From: Paenibacillus sp. PK3_47
GTDB taxonomy: Bacteria > Bacillota > Bacilli > Paenibacillales > Paenibacillaceae
Assembly (NCBI RefSeq): GCF_023520895.1
Contig: NZ_CP026029.1
Coordinates: forward strand, 496,001-560,000
Direction: 5' to 3'
DNA: 64,000 nucleotides
Numbering within the stretch: the stretch's first letter is position 1; each line of letters begins with the position of its first letter. A program made the position numbers and the translations under genes. The notes under the pieces were generated by a model. It was not told the DNA's origin. It ran no database searches and was given only the letters and a program-made list of their open reading frames with translations. Below are positions 34,317-43,613 of this stretch, piece after piece.

Positions 34317-34590
34317 TTAGGCATCCCCTTTTCTGTATAACCATTTGTTTAGCTGGTTTATGGATCAAGATGAATAGATGGCTGCAAGAAAGGGCAAGCA
34401 TTATTCATAATTGAAAACAATCTGGCAGGTGCATGCATTAATTATGGTTTACAAAATTTATATGCGAAATACATACCCCGTCCCACTATCATACCACAAG
34501 ATCGCACTTTTTGTTTCAATATAACCATTTATCCCATAAATTCTTATGGCTAATTTGGTTAAAATAGCAAAGGACGACGCCGCAACGTAC

Positions 34591-34615
34591 AAAAAACAGA
34601 TCACGAAGTGATCTG
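34591..34615 (-). terminator. Terminator overlapping the flippase stop codon
   Basis: CAGATCA and TGATCTG pair around CTTCG, followed by TTTTTTG on the minus strand. The stop codon of the flippase gene is in the stem. Confidence 0.85.
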
Positions 34616-36010
34616 CCCTTTGATTAATCTCACCGAGCTCATTATTTTTTTATAACTGAATAAAAGATAGACTGCATAGGTTGCGGCATACACAAGAATG
34701 GAATAATCCAAAACGTAAAACCAGCTGGTTAAAATAAAGATCATAATGATACCTGACTCCAGCACCAGCTCTTTATTCAACGACAATCCCATCACTCTGG
34801 CCAGTTTAATTTCAGATATTATACATTTCACAGCGGATACCAGCAGGATCGAAAAAACAGCCATGTCCAGATTTCGGATCAGCACGATCGTAATAAAGAC
34901 CATGAGAAAGCTGAACCCCAGGGAGAGCAGATTAATCGAAATCATTAATTTTTCTTTTCTCAAGGTTTTGAGGAAGGTGTTCACGAGCAGTGACATTCTG
35001 CCTTCATACAGACAGAGCGGGAATAACATCGCCAGATAGCTTATGCTATCCGTATACTGCGGCAGCCAACTGTTCAATATCAGCTTGAGCGGCCAATAAA
35101 AAATCAGGATCCCAAACAATAAAGAAAGAAGTATGCTGCGCATGGCAAGATAAATTCCGGGATACTTCTCTTCATCACTCCGCCGTAAAAGCGGGAACAG
35201 TACCAGGCTCAGCGCGTTGATAAACAGCATGAACATATTGGAGATACTCAGGGTCAAAGAAACTTTACCAAAGGTTGTGACGTCCCAGGCCCGCTCTATT
35301 CCGACTCTGATAATCCCGATATTCAGTATGCTGGCCACATCAGCAAAGACTAATTTGATCCCTGCGTTAATATTACTGGCGGTCTCCTTCATATTGAATT
35401 TAAACACCCGCAGGTTATGTACTACAATATCCTTGCAGCAATAGACAGCGTACAGCAACGAAACCGACTTGCCGAAAAGATCTGCCATAATCAAATACTT
35501 ATGGTCCTTAAATCCGAGGGATAAAGCGGCGACGATCACGATACAATACAGCAGGCGGTCCAGTATATTGGATTTTGCATGCTCTTGAAGCCGGTTGGTG
35601 GCCAGCATGGTGTAGTGCAGCATCGCTCTTACATTGGTAAGGAACATACAAGCGATCAAAGCAAACAGGATAAAGGTATGAACCTTTAGAAGCGTGGCCA
35701 CCGCTATGGCTGAAGCAGACAGGAGAATCTGAAACCAGACCATCATATGAAATTGGGACAAAAACAAAGGTTTATCAAGATCCTTATAATTTTGCCCGCC
35801 ATATCTCAGATAAATGCCGTCATTCCATCCTAAGTTAGCGAGAAATACGTAAGAGGAGTAAAAAATGTACAGCTGCAGATAACCATACTCCGCCACGCCC
35901 ACCAGCTTTGGAATAATCAGTATAACCAGTGTCGAGATGAACAGCGAAATAAAATTGGAGCCTATCGTATAAGATGCATTTTTGATAATTCTAGTTGTCC
36001 TGTTATTCAT
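34601..36010 (-). CDS. Polysaccharide flippase (Wzx/MATE-like)
   Basis: A 469-residue membrane protein with about 12-14 transmembrane helices and the start TTRIIKNASYTIGSNFISLF, followed by PKLVGVAEYGYLQLYIFYSS, characteristic of lipid-linked oligosaccharide flippases of the MVF/RfbX type. It probably moves undecaprenyl-linked repeat units across the membrane. It overlaps the DUF6625 gene by eight bases, so the two are one transcript. The region is more AT-rich than the flanking backbone, as is common for horizontally exchanged surface loci. Confidence 0.88.
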   Translation of the reverse strand: MNNRTTRIIKNASYTIGSNFISLFISTLVILIIPKLVGVAEYGYLQLYIFYSSYVFLANLGWNDGIYLRYGGQNYKDLDKPLFLSQFHMMVWFQILLSASAIAVATLLKVHTFILFALIACMFLTNVRAMLHYTMLATNRLQEHAKSNILDRLLYCIVIVAALSLGFKDHKYLIMADLFGKSVSLLYAVYCCKDIVVHNLRVFKFNMKETASNINAGIKLVFADVASILNIGIIRVGIERAWDVTTFGKVSLTLSISNMFMLFINALSLVLFPLLRRSDEEKYPGIYLAMRSILLSLLFGILIFYWPLKLILNSWLPQYTDSISYLAMLFPLCLYEGRMSLLVNTFLKTLRKEKLMISINLLSLGFSFLMVFITIVLIRNLDMAVFSILLVSAVKCIISEIKLARVMGLSLNKELVLESGIIMIFILTSWFYVLDYSILVYAATYAVYLLFSYKKIMSSVRLIKGQITS

Positions 36011-37007
36011 TTTTCCCGACCCGTCTGTAAGCAGACTGAGTCAGCATCCGCTTGATTTTACTTTTGGCCCTGTTGAGGTTGTAGTAATACAAGTCGAACA
36101 GCATCAGTCTTTTATTATTGTACTTACTGAAATCTTCCTTGGTCATCACCGCAGTCTTTTTAACTTCAAAACCGTTAGGGGTAATGAAAAAGGAGGCTGC
36201 ATCCAGTGCGTTACTATGTAATTTCATCTTCCTTTTTTGAAAATGGATATAAGCAAACGAATCATGCCGCAGGCTTTCATATCTGTCATCCAGATACTCC
36301 CGGAACACTTCCCCGTTCTCCCAATAAAATACCTGATGCTTGTGATTATGCAGTTCGGTCAGGGTCAGCTTGTTATACTTGTGGGAAATATCGGCAAAAA
36401 TAATGTTGCTGTACTGCTTGATCTGCGCCAGATGGGCAATGACATCCATACCGCCATGTTCGTCAAAGAAACGGCACTCCGGATCTGCAAATACCTCCTT
36501 ATAGTTTACGTGCCCGTTCTGGTACATAAACAGCTTGTTGACCGAGGGAGTGTTTCTATAGATGGTCAAATGTCCGCAGAACAGTATTTTATCGTGGGTA
36601 TGCAGAATTTCATCCGTTATAAACTTGCGGATATCCCCAAAAATCAGGTCTATATCGCAATGCCCCCAATAGGAGTAACCCTTCAGCAGATCCTCAAAGA
36701 CAAATCCGTATGTAGGCTTAAAATCACACAGCTTATACGCATCGCGGATAGCCACCGACATATCCAGCTTCTTGGAAATAATGTCCCGGAAGTCCTCGAG
36801 TCTGGTCTCAATAATTCTGACGTTGTCAGGCAATGCAACCGCAGGGGGCTTATCCACGAACAAAACCCAATCTATAGTGGGGTTATACTGGCATGATTTT
36901 AACCATAACGGAAAATGGTCGGGCAGCTGCCCAAAGTAAGGCGCAAATAACAAAATGCGGTTATTAAAGACGGTTAGCTCCTTAGTGTCTGTTTCCTTAC
37001 TTATCAT
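36003..37007 (-). CDS. DUF6625 family putative glycosyltransferase
   Basis: A 334-residue soluble protein. Near the N-terminus it has ILLFAPYFGQLPDHFPLWLK, then DWVLFVDKPP, then GHCDIDLIFGDIRKFI with a DxD-like motif, and FDEHGGMDVIAHL further on. This layout (retaining GT-A-like fold with DID) fits DUF6625 proteins found in capsule and exopolysaccharide clusters. The donor and acceptor sugars are unknown. It lies directly upstream of the flippase. Confidence 0.75.
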   Translation of the reverse strand: MISKETDTKELTVFNNRILLFAPYFGQLPDHFPLWLKSCQYNPTIDWVLFVDKPPAVALPDNVRIIETRLEDFRDIISKKLDMSVAIRDAYKLCDFKPTYGFVFEDLLKGYSYWGHCDIDLIFGDIRKFITDEILHTHDKILFCGHLTIYRNTPSVNKLFMYQNGHVNYKEVFADPECRFFDEHGGMDVIAHLAQIKQYSNIIFADISHKYNKLTLTELHNHKHQVFYWENGEVFREYLDDRYESLRHDSFAYIHFQKRKMKLHSNALDAASFFITPNGFEVKKTAVMTKEDFSKYNNKRLMLFDLYYYNLNRAKSKIKRMLTQSAYRRVGKNE

Positions 37008-37192
37008 AACTCTCTCTCCCCAAGTGTTTAGTAAAAAATGTCCCCTCCAAATGTTGGCGCTTGCAACAAACCTGCGTATAGAGGGCTATAGACTTATACA
37101 CATAAATCATTATCTTGAAAACAAGAAATGAAGTAGGATTATTTTACCATAAAAATAGTAAAAAGTATGGAGTTTTTTGTCTTAGCCGCAAC

Positions 37193-37248
37193 GAAAAAAA
37201 AAGCTTCTCCATTGGAATACCCATCCAATAAAGAAGCATTTTCATTAA
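37193..37248 (-). terminator. Terminator of the GT2 gene
   Basis: AATGCTTCTTTATTGG and CCAATGGAGAAGCTT pair on the minus strand around ATGGGTATT, followed by nine T. It lies 32 bases after the GT2 stop and so separates it from the DUF6625 gene. Confidence 0.85.
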
Positions 37249-37279
37249 TGCATTAATTGGGTCTGACAGCGGGCTGCAA

Positions 37280-38284
37280 TTATCCGATTTTATTGTTACG
37301 GAGCACAACGAAGGCAAATTTGAACAGCGAAGCATACATTTTTTTATTCAGAAACAGCAGGCTGATACTTAATTTATTTTTAAAATTCAGCGTATTGTTC
37401 CGGAAAAAAGGATTGATATTATGCTTCAGAAATTCGACAAATTCCTCGCAGCGTTCATCATTGGCCTTGATTCCTTTTTTGATATAGTAGTTGTAATAGT
37501 TAAAGCCGTACTCCACCACATTATCAAGATATTGTCTGGAGATGTCCTGGTAAGACGGGTTCTTCCCGTTAGTCTTCAGGTCATTGTATCTGTCAATTAC
37601 AGCACAATAGTAGTTATAAAAGCTGTTGTCGTCCCATACCTGCGTAATGCTGCCGCCCCGCTGCAGATAATGATATTTCGGATCCCATACCCGTACCGAT
37701 TTGTTGGCATTTTTGAATAAGAAATACATCGCCCACAGATCCTCATAGGTTTTGCCGACCGGGAAACGGACATTCTCAAACAGCTCTCTTCTGAACAGCT
37801 TGTTCCACAGGTAGCTTTGAATCTCCACATCCTCAACGATCTTCTGCACACCCTCCACATTGCTGTACACAATTTCGCCTTCAAAATATTCGTACAGCGG
37901 TTCGGTGGAATCATCCTTAACTACGTAATGACCGCAAATCGCAATATCCGCATTGTGCTTCTCAATAAGCTTATGCAGGAGCTCGAACATGTCATTCTCC
38001 AGCCAGTCATCGCTGTCTGCAAAGCCGATATATTTGCCCCTGGCAATATCAAGTCCGCAGTTCCGGGCTTCGGATACTCCGCCGTTCTTTTTATGAATGA
38101 CGCGCACCCTGCTGTCCTGGCTTGCATAATGATCGCAGATTTGCGGAGAATCGTCAGGCGAACCGTCATCAATCAAGATCAGCTCAAAATCCGTAAAAGT
38201 CTGCTGGAGTATCGATTCAATACATTTAGGCAAATAGTCAGCAACATCATAGACCGGAACAATAATACTGATTTGTGGCCCCAT
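37280..38284 (-). CDS. Glycosyltransferase family 2
   Basis: A 334-residue GT-A enzyme. The N-terminal catalytic domain has ISIIVPVYDVADYLPKCIES, LILIDDGSPDDSPQICDHYA, KKNGGVSEARNCGLDIARG and IGFADSDDW, with the DxD motif. The C-terminal part is helical with many aromatics, as in EpsJ/CpsI/WchA-type capsule enzymes. It likely adds a sugar to the surface polysaccharide handled by the neighbouring flippase. Its own promoter region lies in the gap to the right. Confidence 0.9.
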   Translation of the reverse strand: MGPQISIIVPVYDVADYLPKCIESILQQTFTDFELILIDDGSPDDSPQICDHYASQDSRVRVIHKKNGGVSEARNCGLDIARGKYIGFADSDDWLENDMFELLHKLIEKHNADIAICGHYVVKDDSTEPLYEYFEGEIVYSNVEGVQKIVEDVEIQSYLWNKLFRRELFENVRFPVGKTYEDLWAMYFLFKNANKSVRVWDPKYHYLQRGGSITQVWDDNSFYNYYCAVIDRYNDLKTNGKNPSYQDISRQYLDNVVEYGFNYYNYYIKKGIKANDERCEEFVEFLKHNINPFFRNNTLNFKNKLSISLLFLNKKMYASLFKFAFVVLRNNKIG

Positions 38285-38607
38285 TCTAATACCCCCGCAT
38301 TCTTGTAGTATTGCCGCCGAGCTTGGCGGATTTCATCCTTTTTTTACAGCTTATCCATGAATTTCTTATAAAAATGTTACTGTTAGTGTACCACATGATG
38401 TATGCAAATTGACGGATTCAGGCTATTTTAATACTGCAATGATTATCATATCATGGTTGATGTAACTGACGGTGAATCATATGTATTCGGAGCGCCTGTA
38501 AGTATCTATAACGGATTGTGTAATTGCTGCGCTTTGTATTACCCATTTTCATTTGGTTAGAATCAGGTCTTGCTTTCTATTTGGAAATGACCGTGACTCC
38601 AGAGAAT

Positions 38608-38715
38608 GTTTGGACTTCCGGCCGCTGTTGTCTGCAGATTTCTCTAATTTATACCACTGTTCGTAGTGGAAATCCGCAGACAAAGGCGGACGCTAATGCT
38701 CCTACAGTTCCAAAC
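38608..38715. repeat. Long imperfect inverted repeat upstream of the ABC-F gene
   Basis: Successive paired blocks are GTTTGGA/TCCAAAC (ends), TTGTCTGC/GCAGACAA, AGATTTC or AAATC, and CCACT/AGTGG around TGTTCGT at the centre. The whole is about 108 bases and would fold as one arm. The rest of the 0.6-kb gap (38285-38916) shows no gene; an ATGATTATCAT palindrome occurs at about 38435-38445. Confidence 0.65.
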
Positions 38716-38916
38716 TTCTCCTCCGCCACTCTTTCCTTATAGGATAATTTTCAAGCCTATTCTTTGATGAGATAAAGATGCAGTTCCATCCGAACTGAAA
38801 TGATTGAAGTTGGTTGTAAACAGTGTTATTCTAACAACTTAGCGTAACGCAAAATCCATGCATTTCAGTACATTTATATAGTAGCCACTAATTCGTCAAT
38901 AAAGAAAGGTAGCCGT

Positions 38917-40656
38917 ATGATAACAGTTGATAACTTATCCTTTTCATTTCCGCAAAAAGAATTATATAAAAACATCTCTTTTACACTTGAAGAAGCACAG
39001 CATTGCGCTTTTATCGGAACCAGCGGGAGCGGCAAAAGCACGCTGCTCGATATATTGATGGACCCGGAAAGATATCTGTACGATGGCAAATTGGAGATTG
39101 ACCCTGTTTGCACAATCGGATATGTAAGCCAGTTCCCGCAGCTGGATGAGAATAAAGAAGCAACCGTTTTTGAATATATAGGGGCAGAATTTATCAGGAT
39201 CCAAAATGAAATCAATGCGATTTGCACGGAAATGGAAACCTCGGACGATATTGAACCTTTACTGGAAAAGTATCAAGCCGCATTAGACGCGTTGGATTCG
39301 ATGGGCGGGGATGATTTTGAAAGCAATATTAATAAGCAGTTAAACCTGGCCAACCTCATGAAGCTGAAAGATGTCAGAGTATCCGACCTCAGCGGCGGGG
39401 AATTCAAGCTTATACAAGTAATAAAGGAAATGCTCTCTAAACCGGACCTCATGATTATGGATGAACCGGATGTGTTCTTAGACTTTGACAATCTTAATGC
39501 ACTGAAAAATCTGATTAATTCCCACAAAGGGATACTGCTCGTTGTTACACATAACCGGTACTTGCTGAATCATTGCTTTAATAAGATTATTCACCTGGAA
39601 AACATGGAGATTCAGGAGTTCGATGGCCGGTATATTGATTACAATTTCTCACTGCTTCAGACGAAAATCGAGCTGCAGGAGCTCACCATCGCTGAGCAGG
39701 AAGAAATCGAGCGTAACGAGAACATTATCACTAACCTCAGAGCGATTGCAACTTATAATTCAGAAGCCTCCAGAGGGAAAGCACTCAAAGCCAGAGTTAA
39801 GTTTCAGGAACGACTGGAAGCGCGCAGACTTAAAGCCCCATTCGTTGATATTAAGCAGCCGGAAATCCGCTTTGGTACCGGTCATGAAATTGAAGACAGT
39901 GTCGTTATAAGTGTCCATAATTACAGTGCTGCCTTTGATGAGCTGCTTTTGGAAAAAGTGAATTTCGAGATCCACTCTATGGATAAAGTAGCCATTATCG
40001 GTCCCAACGGTACCGGTAAAACGACGCTGCTCCGGGATATTTTCAACAACAATCTCGATTCGATTAGAGTGCACCCTGATGCTAAAGTGGCTTATTTATC
40101 CCAGCTTCAAGGCGAAGTGCTGAATGATTCTAACACCATCCTGGAGGAATTCATCGATGCCGGTTTCAGCACCTATGATGAGGTTAGATCATATCTGGCG
40201 GACTATGGTTTTGAGGGAGAAATCTTTACTCAGAAGATTGAGGCTTTATCCGGCGGAGAAAAAAATATGCTGCAGTTGGCCAAAGTTTCTGCCAGTAACG
40301 CAAACGTGCTGCTTCTGGATGAACCTACAAGCCATTTAGACCTTTATTCGCAAATTGCCCTGGAGAAAGCCATTGAAGATTACAAAGGGGCAATCCTCAT
40401 GATTTCTCATGACTTCTATTCCGTGGTAAATGGGATGGACTATGTGCTCATTATTGACGAAAAGACGATTAGAAAAATGAGTATGCGCAAATTCAGAAAG
40501 ATGATCTATGCCGGCCATTTTGACAAAGATTACTTGGAAACCGAACAGCAGAAGAAATCAGTCGAAACGAAAATAGAGCTGGCTTTAAAAAAGACTGATT
40601 TTGAATCCGCAAAAGGAATGCTTGATGAGCTGGAAGAGTTGAATAAGCGGCTGTAA
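38917..40656 (+). CDS. ABC-F family ATPase
   Basis: A 579-residue soluble protein with two ABC domains and no membrane region. NBD1: GTSGSGKST, LSGGEFK, LMIMDEPDVFLD. NBD2: GPNGTGKTT, LSGGEKNML, VLLLDEPTSHLD. The linker is highly charged and helical (IAEQEEIERNENIITNLRAI), as in ABC-F proteins that enter the ribosomal E site. Members protect ribosomes from antibiotics or aid translation; which applies here is unclear. The first Walker B has DEPDVFLD instead of the usual DEPTNHLD. AAAGGTAG precedes the ATG. Confidence 0.88.
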   Translation: MITVDNLSFSFPQKELYKNISFTLEEAQHCAFIGTSGSGKSTLLDILMDPERYLYDGKLEIDPVCTIGYVSQFPQLDENKEATVFEYIGAEFIRIQNEINAICTEMETSDDIEPLLEKYQAALDALDSMGGDDFESNINKQLNLANLMKLKDVRVSDLSGGEFKLIQVIKEMLSKPDLMIMDEPDVFLDFDNLNALKNLINSHKGILLVVTHNRYLLNHCFNKIIHLENMEIQEFDGRYIDYNFSLLQTKIELQELTIAEQEEIERNENIITNLRAIATYNSEASRGKALKARVKFQERLEARRLKAPFVDIKQPEIRFGTGHEIEDSVVISVHNYSAAFDELLLEKVNFEIHSMDKVAIIGPNGTGKTTLLRDIFNNNLDSIRVHPDAKVAYLSQLQGEVLNDSNTILEEFIDAGFSTYDEVRSYLADYGFEGEIFTQKIEALSGGEKNMLQLAKVSASNANVLLLDEPTSHLDLYSQIALEKAIEDYKGAILMISHDFYSVVNGMDYVLIIDEKTIRKMSMRKFRKMIYAGHFDKDYLETEQQKKSVETKIELALKKTDFESAKGMLDELEELNKRL

Positions 40657-40674
40657 GCCTCTGAAGGTATGATA

Positions 40675-40705
40675 AAAAAACACTGATGACTGACTCAGTG
40701 TCTTC
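40675..40705. terminator. Hairpin after the ABC-F gene
   Basis: ACACTGA and TCAGTGT pair around TGACTGAC, with AAAAAAA on the left and TCTT on the right. It may end the ABC-F transcript; as an intrinsic terminator it is stronger on the minus strand. Confidence 0.5.
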
Positions 40706-40708
40706 AGG

Positions 40709-41131
40709 ATGCCGAGAAAGTCTCGACATCCTTATTTATGTAATTTTGATCCATACGATAACATGTCTACGATTGCCGGCTCCCCCCCATCACCTCACGC
40801 GACCAGAACCTATTAATTCCTTGGGAATGCTGAATGCTAATGCTAACGGACCCTAGTTCCGTTATTTTGCGCTAGAGGTGTGTTTTGGAATCCTAACGGA
40901 CCCTGGATCCGTTATTTCATCCGCAAGGGCTTAATTTGCCTATCATTCAGCAGAATAAAGGAACTACGGTCCGTTAGCGATGGAAACAAGGCGATTTGCG
41001 GCAAATAACGGACGCAGTGTCCGTTAGCGTGCCAAAGAGGACGAGGCATACAAGGGATGCAGCGTCGCAGATCTGAAAACACAGAAAAGAAACCCAAGAC
41101 CCTTAAAAGAGCCGGGTTTCTCAACACTCTG
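40709..41131. mobile_element. Dispersed non-coding element, copy B
   Basis: It aligns with the element at 25694-26126 in the same orientation, with four TAACGGA/TCCGTTA-type hairpins and the same terminal stem (GAAACCC...GGGTTTC). The 13-mers TCAGTGTCTTCAG (40696-40708) and CTGAAGACACTGA (41129-41141) are perfect inverted repeats bracketing it. It fills the 0.7-kb gap between the ABC-F gene and spo0A, and I see no gene in it. Confidence 0.55.
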
Positions 41132-41166
41132 AAGACACTGAGAGTTTTAAAACCAGTCATAATAAT

Positions 41167-41212
41167 AATACCGCCCTTCATTGGATTTGGAAGCCCAACA
41201 AACAGCGGTATT
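41167..41212 (-). terminator. spo0A terminator
   Basis: On the minus strand AATACCGC and GGCGGTATT pair, with an inner TTGGGCTTCC-AAATCCAA pairing, followed by ATTATTATT. It is about 130 bases after the spo0A stop. Confidence 0.65.
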
Positions 41213-41342
41213 TATAGCTTATTGATAATAATATTTATCGGTTTAATCGGACCATTTTCCGAAATTTATCGGTATCCTTGCGTTACCTTCAACCTCGTCA
41301 CAATCCCCCGTCAGCCTTCTACGTATCCTGATCCTTACCCTT

Positions 41343-42164
41343 TCAACCTACCTTATGCTCAATCCGGAGCTTGTCGGCTACCATGGCAATAAATTCCGAG
41401 TTAGTGGGCTTCGATTTGGAGATATTAATCGTATAGCCGAACAGATGGGAGATGCTGTCGATGTTGCCGCGGGTCCAGGCCACTTCAATCGCATGGCGGA
41501 TCGCACGTTCCACGCGTGAAGGCGTAGTCTTGAACTTCTCGGCAATAGCCGGATACAGTGTTTTGGTAATAGCTCCAAGGATTTCAATATTGTTATAGAC
41601 CATTGTAATGGCTTCGCGCAAATACTGGTAGCCCTTGATGTGGGCAGGCACACCAATTTCATGAATAATCGAAGTAATGTTGGCGTCAAGGTTTTTGCCC
41701 TTGGAGAGCGGAACTACATTGTTGCTGCTTGGCCGTGAACTGCTGTAATTGGACATGCTGGAGGACGTGCTCATGCTGCCCTGGGACCCTACAAGCTGAC
41801 GCACACGGTTGGCTAGAACCTCCATATCGAAAGGCTTCAGGATATAATAAGATGCGCCAAGCTGGACAGCTCTCTGCGTAATATTCTCCTGGCCGAAGGC
41901 CGTAAGCATGATGATCTTCGGCTGCGGGTTAAGATCCATATCGCGAAGGCGCTCAAGCACGCCTAGACCGTCCAAATGCGGCATAATGATATCAAGGATC
42001 AGTACATCGGGAATTTTGCGTGCTCCGCTCAGCATTTGAAGCACTTCTTCCCCATTATAGGCAATACCTGTCACGGTCATATCTTCTTGTTCCGAAATAT
42101 ACTCAGCAAGCAAGTTCGTGAATTCCCTGTTATCATCGGCCAACAACACTTCAATATTCTGCAC
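41343..42164 (-). CDS. spo0A: Master sporulation regulator Spo0A
   Basis: A 273-residue response regulator. The receiver has LLADDNREF, the phosphoacceptor Asp58 in [13 protein letters not shown], and Lys in [11 protein letters not shown] Ser/Asn-rich hinge (about 130-150) leads to the Spo0A DNA-binding domain with [20 protein letters not shown] and [20 protein letters not shown], which reads 0A boxes. It starts at a GTG with AGGAGG nine bases upstream. Directly downstream of spoIVB as in other Bacillales. Confidence 0.97.
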   Translation of the reverse strand: MQNIEVLLADDNREFTNLLAEYISEQEDMTVTGIAYNGEEVLQMLSGARKIPDVLILDIIMPHLDGLGVLERLRDMDLNPQPKIIMLTAFGQENITQRAVQLGASYYILKPFDMEVLANRVRQLVGSQGSMSTSSSMSNYSSSRPSSNNVVPLSKGKNLDANITSIIHEIGVPAHIKGYQYLREAITMVYNNIEILGAITKTLYPAIAEKFKTTPSRVERAIRHAIEVAWTRGNIDSISHLFGYTINISKSKPTNSEFIAMVADKLRIEHKVG

Positions 42165-42232
42165 TGGTTGCTTCCTCCTTATTTATATCTGCTATTCGAA
42201 AATAACATTTTTTATCAGCTCTCCTTTACGAT

Positions 42233-42351
42233 TTCGACACACCATTTAAATATCCTTCTGTCGAAAATTATTTTTCTTTATTTTTTTTTGCAGTTGGATT
42301 ATAATTAAATATTTTATTTCATTATTCGATCTTTATCGTTTGACTTCGACA
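42233..42351 (-). promoter_or_regulatory. spo0A control region with three 0A boxes
   Basis: The heptamer TGTCGAA (or TTCGACA) occurs at 42233-42239, 42259-42265 and 42345-42351. On the minus strand AGGATAT, about 13 bases, CGAAAT resembles a sigma-H promoter and overlaps the two proximal boxes. This matches the known logic of spo0A autoregulation with a sigma-H promoter. The box is short, but three in 120 bases of this gap is well above chance. Confidence 0.65.
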
Positions 42352-42384
42352 AAAAAATCTTAAGGCTATACGGCCTTAAGATTG
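42352..42384 (-). terminator. spoIVB terminator overlapping its stop codon
   Basis: AATCTTAAGGCC and GCCTTAAGATT pair on the minus strand around GTATA, followed by seven T. The stop codon of spoIVB is inside the stem. Confidence 0.85.
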
Positions 42385-43499
42385 TAAGGAGTGATCTCAT
42401 CAAGCTTGGTTACACCGGAGTCCTTGAGCATCCACTCAATGAAGCAGCCATACCCTGATTTGGGGTCGTTGACAAAAACATGGGTCACTGCCCCGATCAG
42501 CCGGCCGTTTTGCACGATCGGACTGCCGCTCATGCCTTGGACAATACCTCCGGTCTTATTAATGAGCCTAGGATCTGTAATGCGCAGTACAAGCCCCTTG
42601 GTTGCGGGAGTCTGCTGGTGGGCAACATGGATGATTTCCACATCAAAACGTTCCACCTGCTGTCCATCGACAACAGTCAGAATTTCTGCCGGTCCTTCCT
42701 TGACTTCACTGCTCATGGCGATTGGAATCGGCTGCTGATACAGGCTGTGCTCCGGATTACGCGACATTTTGCCAAAAATCCCGAAATCCGTGTTGCTTTG
42801 TACATTGCCGAGCACCTGGCTTTCCTTCAGAAAAACAGCACGCTTTTCTCCCGGATCACCGTCCTGGCTCTTGGAGATGGAGGTCACGCTCGACTGAACG
42901 ATATGGCCGCTGCCGACTACAATCGGCGTTCCTGTGTTCATGTCTGTAATGACATGCCCCAGAGCGCCGTATACACCCTGCTCCGGCGCGTAAAAGGTCA
43001 GAGTTCCGACTCCTGCAGCTGAATCGCGGATATAGAGCCCGAGCCTCCACACCTTGTCGTTGCGGTCATAAGCCGGCTTCAGCTTGGCTGTAAGCTGCTT
43101 GCCTCCGCGCTTGTAAACAATGTCCAGCGGTTTATCGGCTTTGCCGGCCTGCTCCACCAGCTTCGCTACCTTGGACACCTCGTCCAGCTTCACACCGTTG
43201 ATCGAGATCATTAAATCCCCCGGTACCAGGCCGCTGTTCTCGCCCGGTGAAATCTTGGACTGCTGGGACACTTCAACCAAATGATGGCCCACAACGAGGA
43301 CGCCTGCTGATTTTACTTTTACGCCGATCGTCTGGCCCCCGGGAATGACTTTGAGATTTCTGTCAATCCCTTGTACAGGCTGCCCAGGCGGGTTATCCAG
43401 TGGTGCGGCATAACTCTGGAGTGGTCCCGTAAGTCCTGAAAAGCTGAGAAAGAAGGCAAATAAAAGGCCTGGCATTAACTTCCTGAGGTTAGGCTTCAA
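42366..43499 (-). CDS. spoIVB: SpoIVB serine peptidase
   Basis: A 377-residue S55 peptidase made in the forespore, which cleaves SpoIVFA to trigger sigma-K activation. Signal/TM segment near residues 8-28 (MPGLLFAFFLSFSGLTGPL), a PDZ domain (about 85-155, SGLVPGDLMISINGVKL), then the protease domain with GHVITD (His) and QGMSGSPIVQNGRLIGAVTH (Ser). It starts at TTG after GGGAG. About 50 residues shorter than the B. subtilis protein. Place between recN and spo0A is conserved. Confidence 0.94.
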   Translation of the reverse strand: MKPNLRKLMPGLLFAFFLSFSGLTGPLQSYAAPLDNPPGQPVQGIDRNLKVIPGGQTIGVKVKSAGVLVVGHHLVEVSQQSKISPGENSGLVPGDLMISINGVKLDEVSKVAKLVEQAGKADKPLDIVYKRGGKQLTAKLKPAYDRNDKVWRLGLYIRDSAAGVGTLTFYAPEQGVYGALGHVITDMNTGTPIVVGSGHIVQSSVTSISKSQDGDPGEKRAVFLKESQVLGNVQSNTDFGIFGKMSRNPEHSLYQQPIPIAMSSEVKEGPAEILTVVDGQQVERFDVEIIHVAHQQTPATKGLVLRITDPRLINKTGGIVQGMSGSPIVQNGRLIGAVTHVFVNDPKSGYGCFIEWMLKDSGVTKLDEITPYNLKAV

Positions 43500-43613
43500 T
43501 GGCTGTCACGCTCCCTTTTGCTTCTTCCGCTTGACGAAAAAGGTGGTCGCCAATTGCGTAACTATAAGATAACCTTGGCCCCAGGCTTTTATTACTGTCA
43601 ATCATTGTCCCGC

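Noticed and set aside
38430..38450. Fur box (ATGATTATCAT palindrome)
   Set aside because: Only about 12 of 19 consensus positions fit and neither neighbour is an iron gene, so chance is sufficient.
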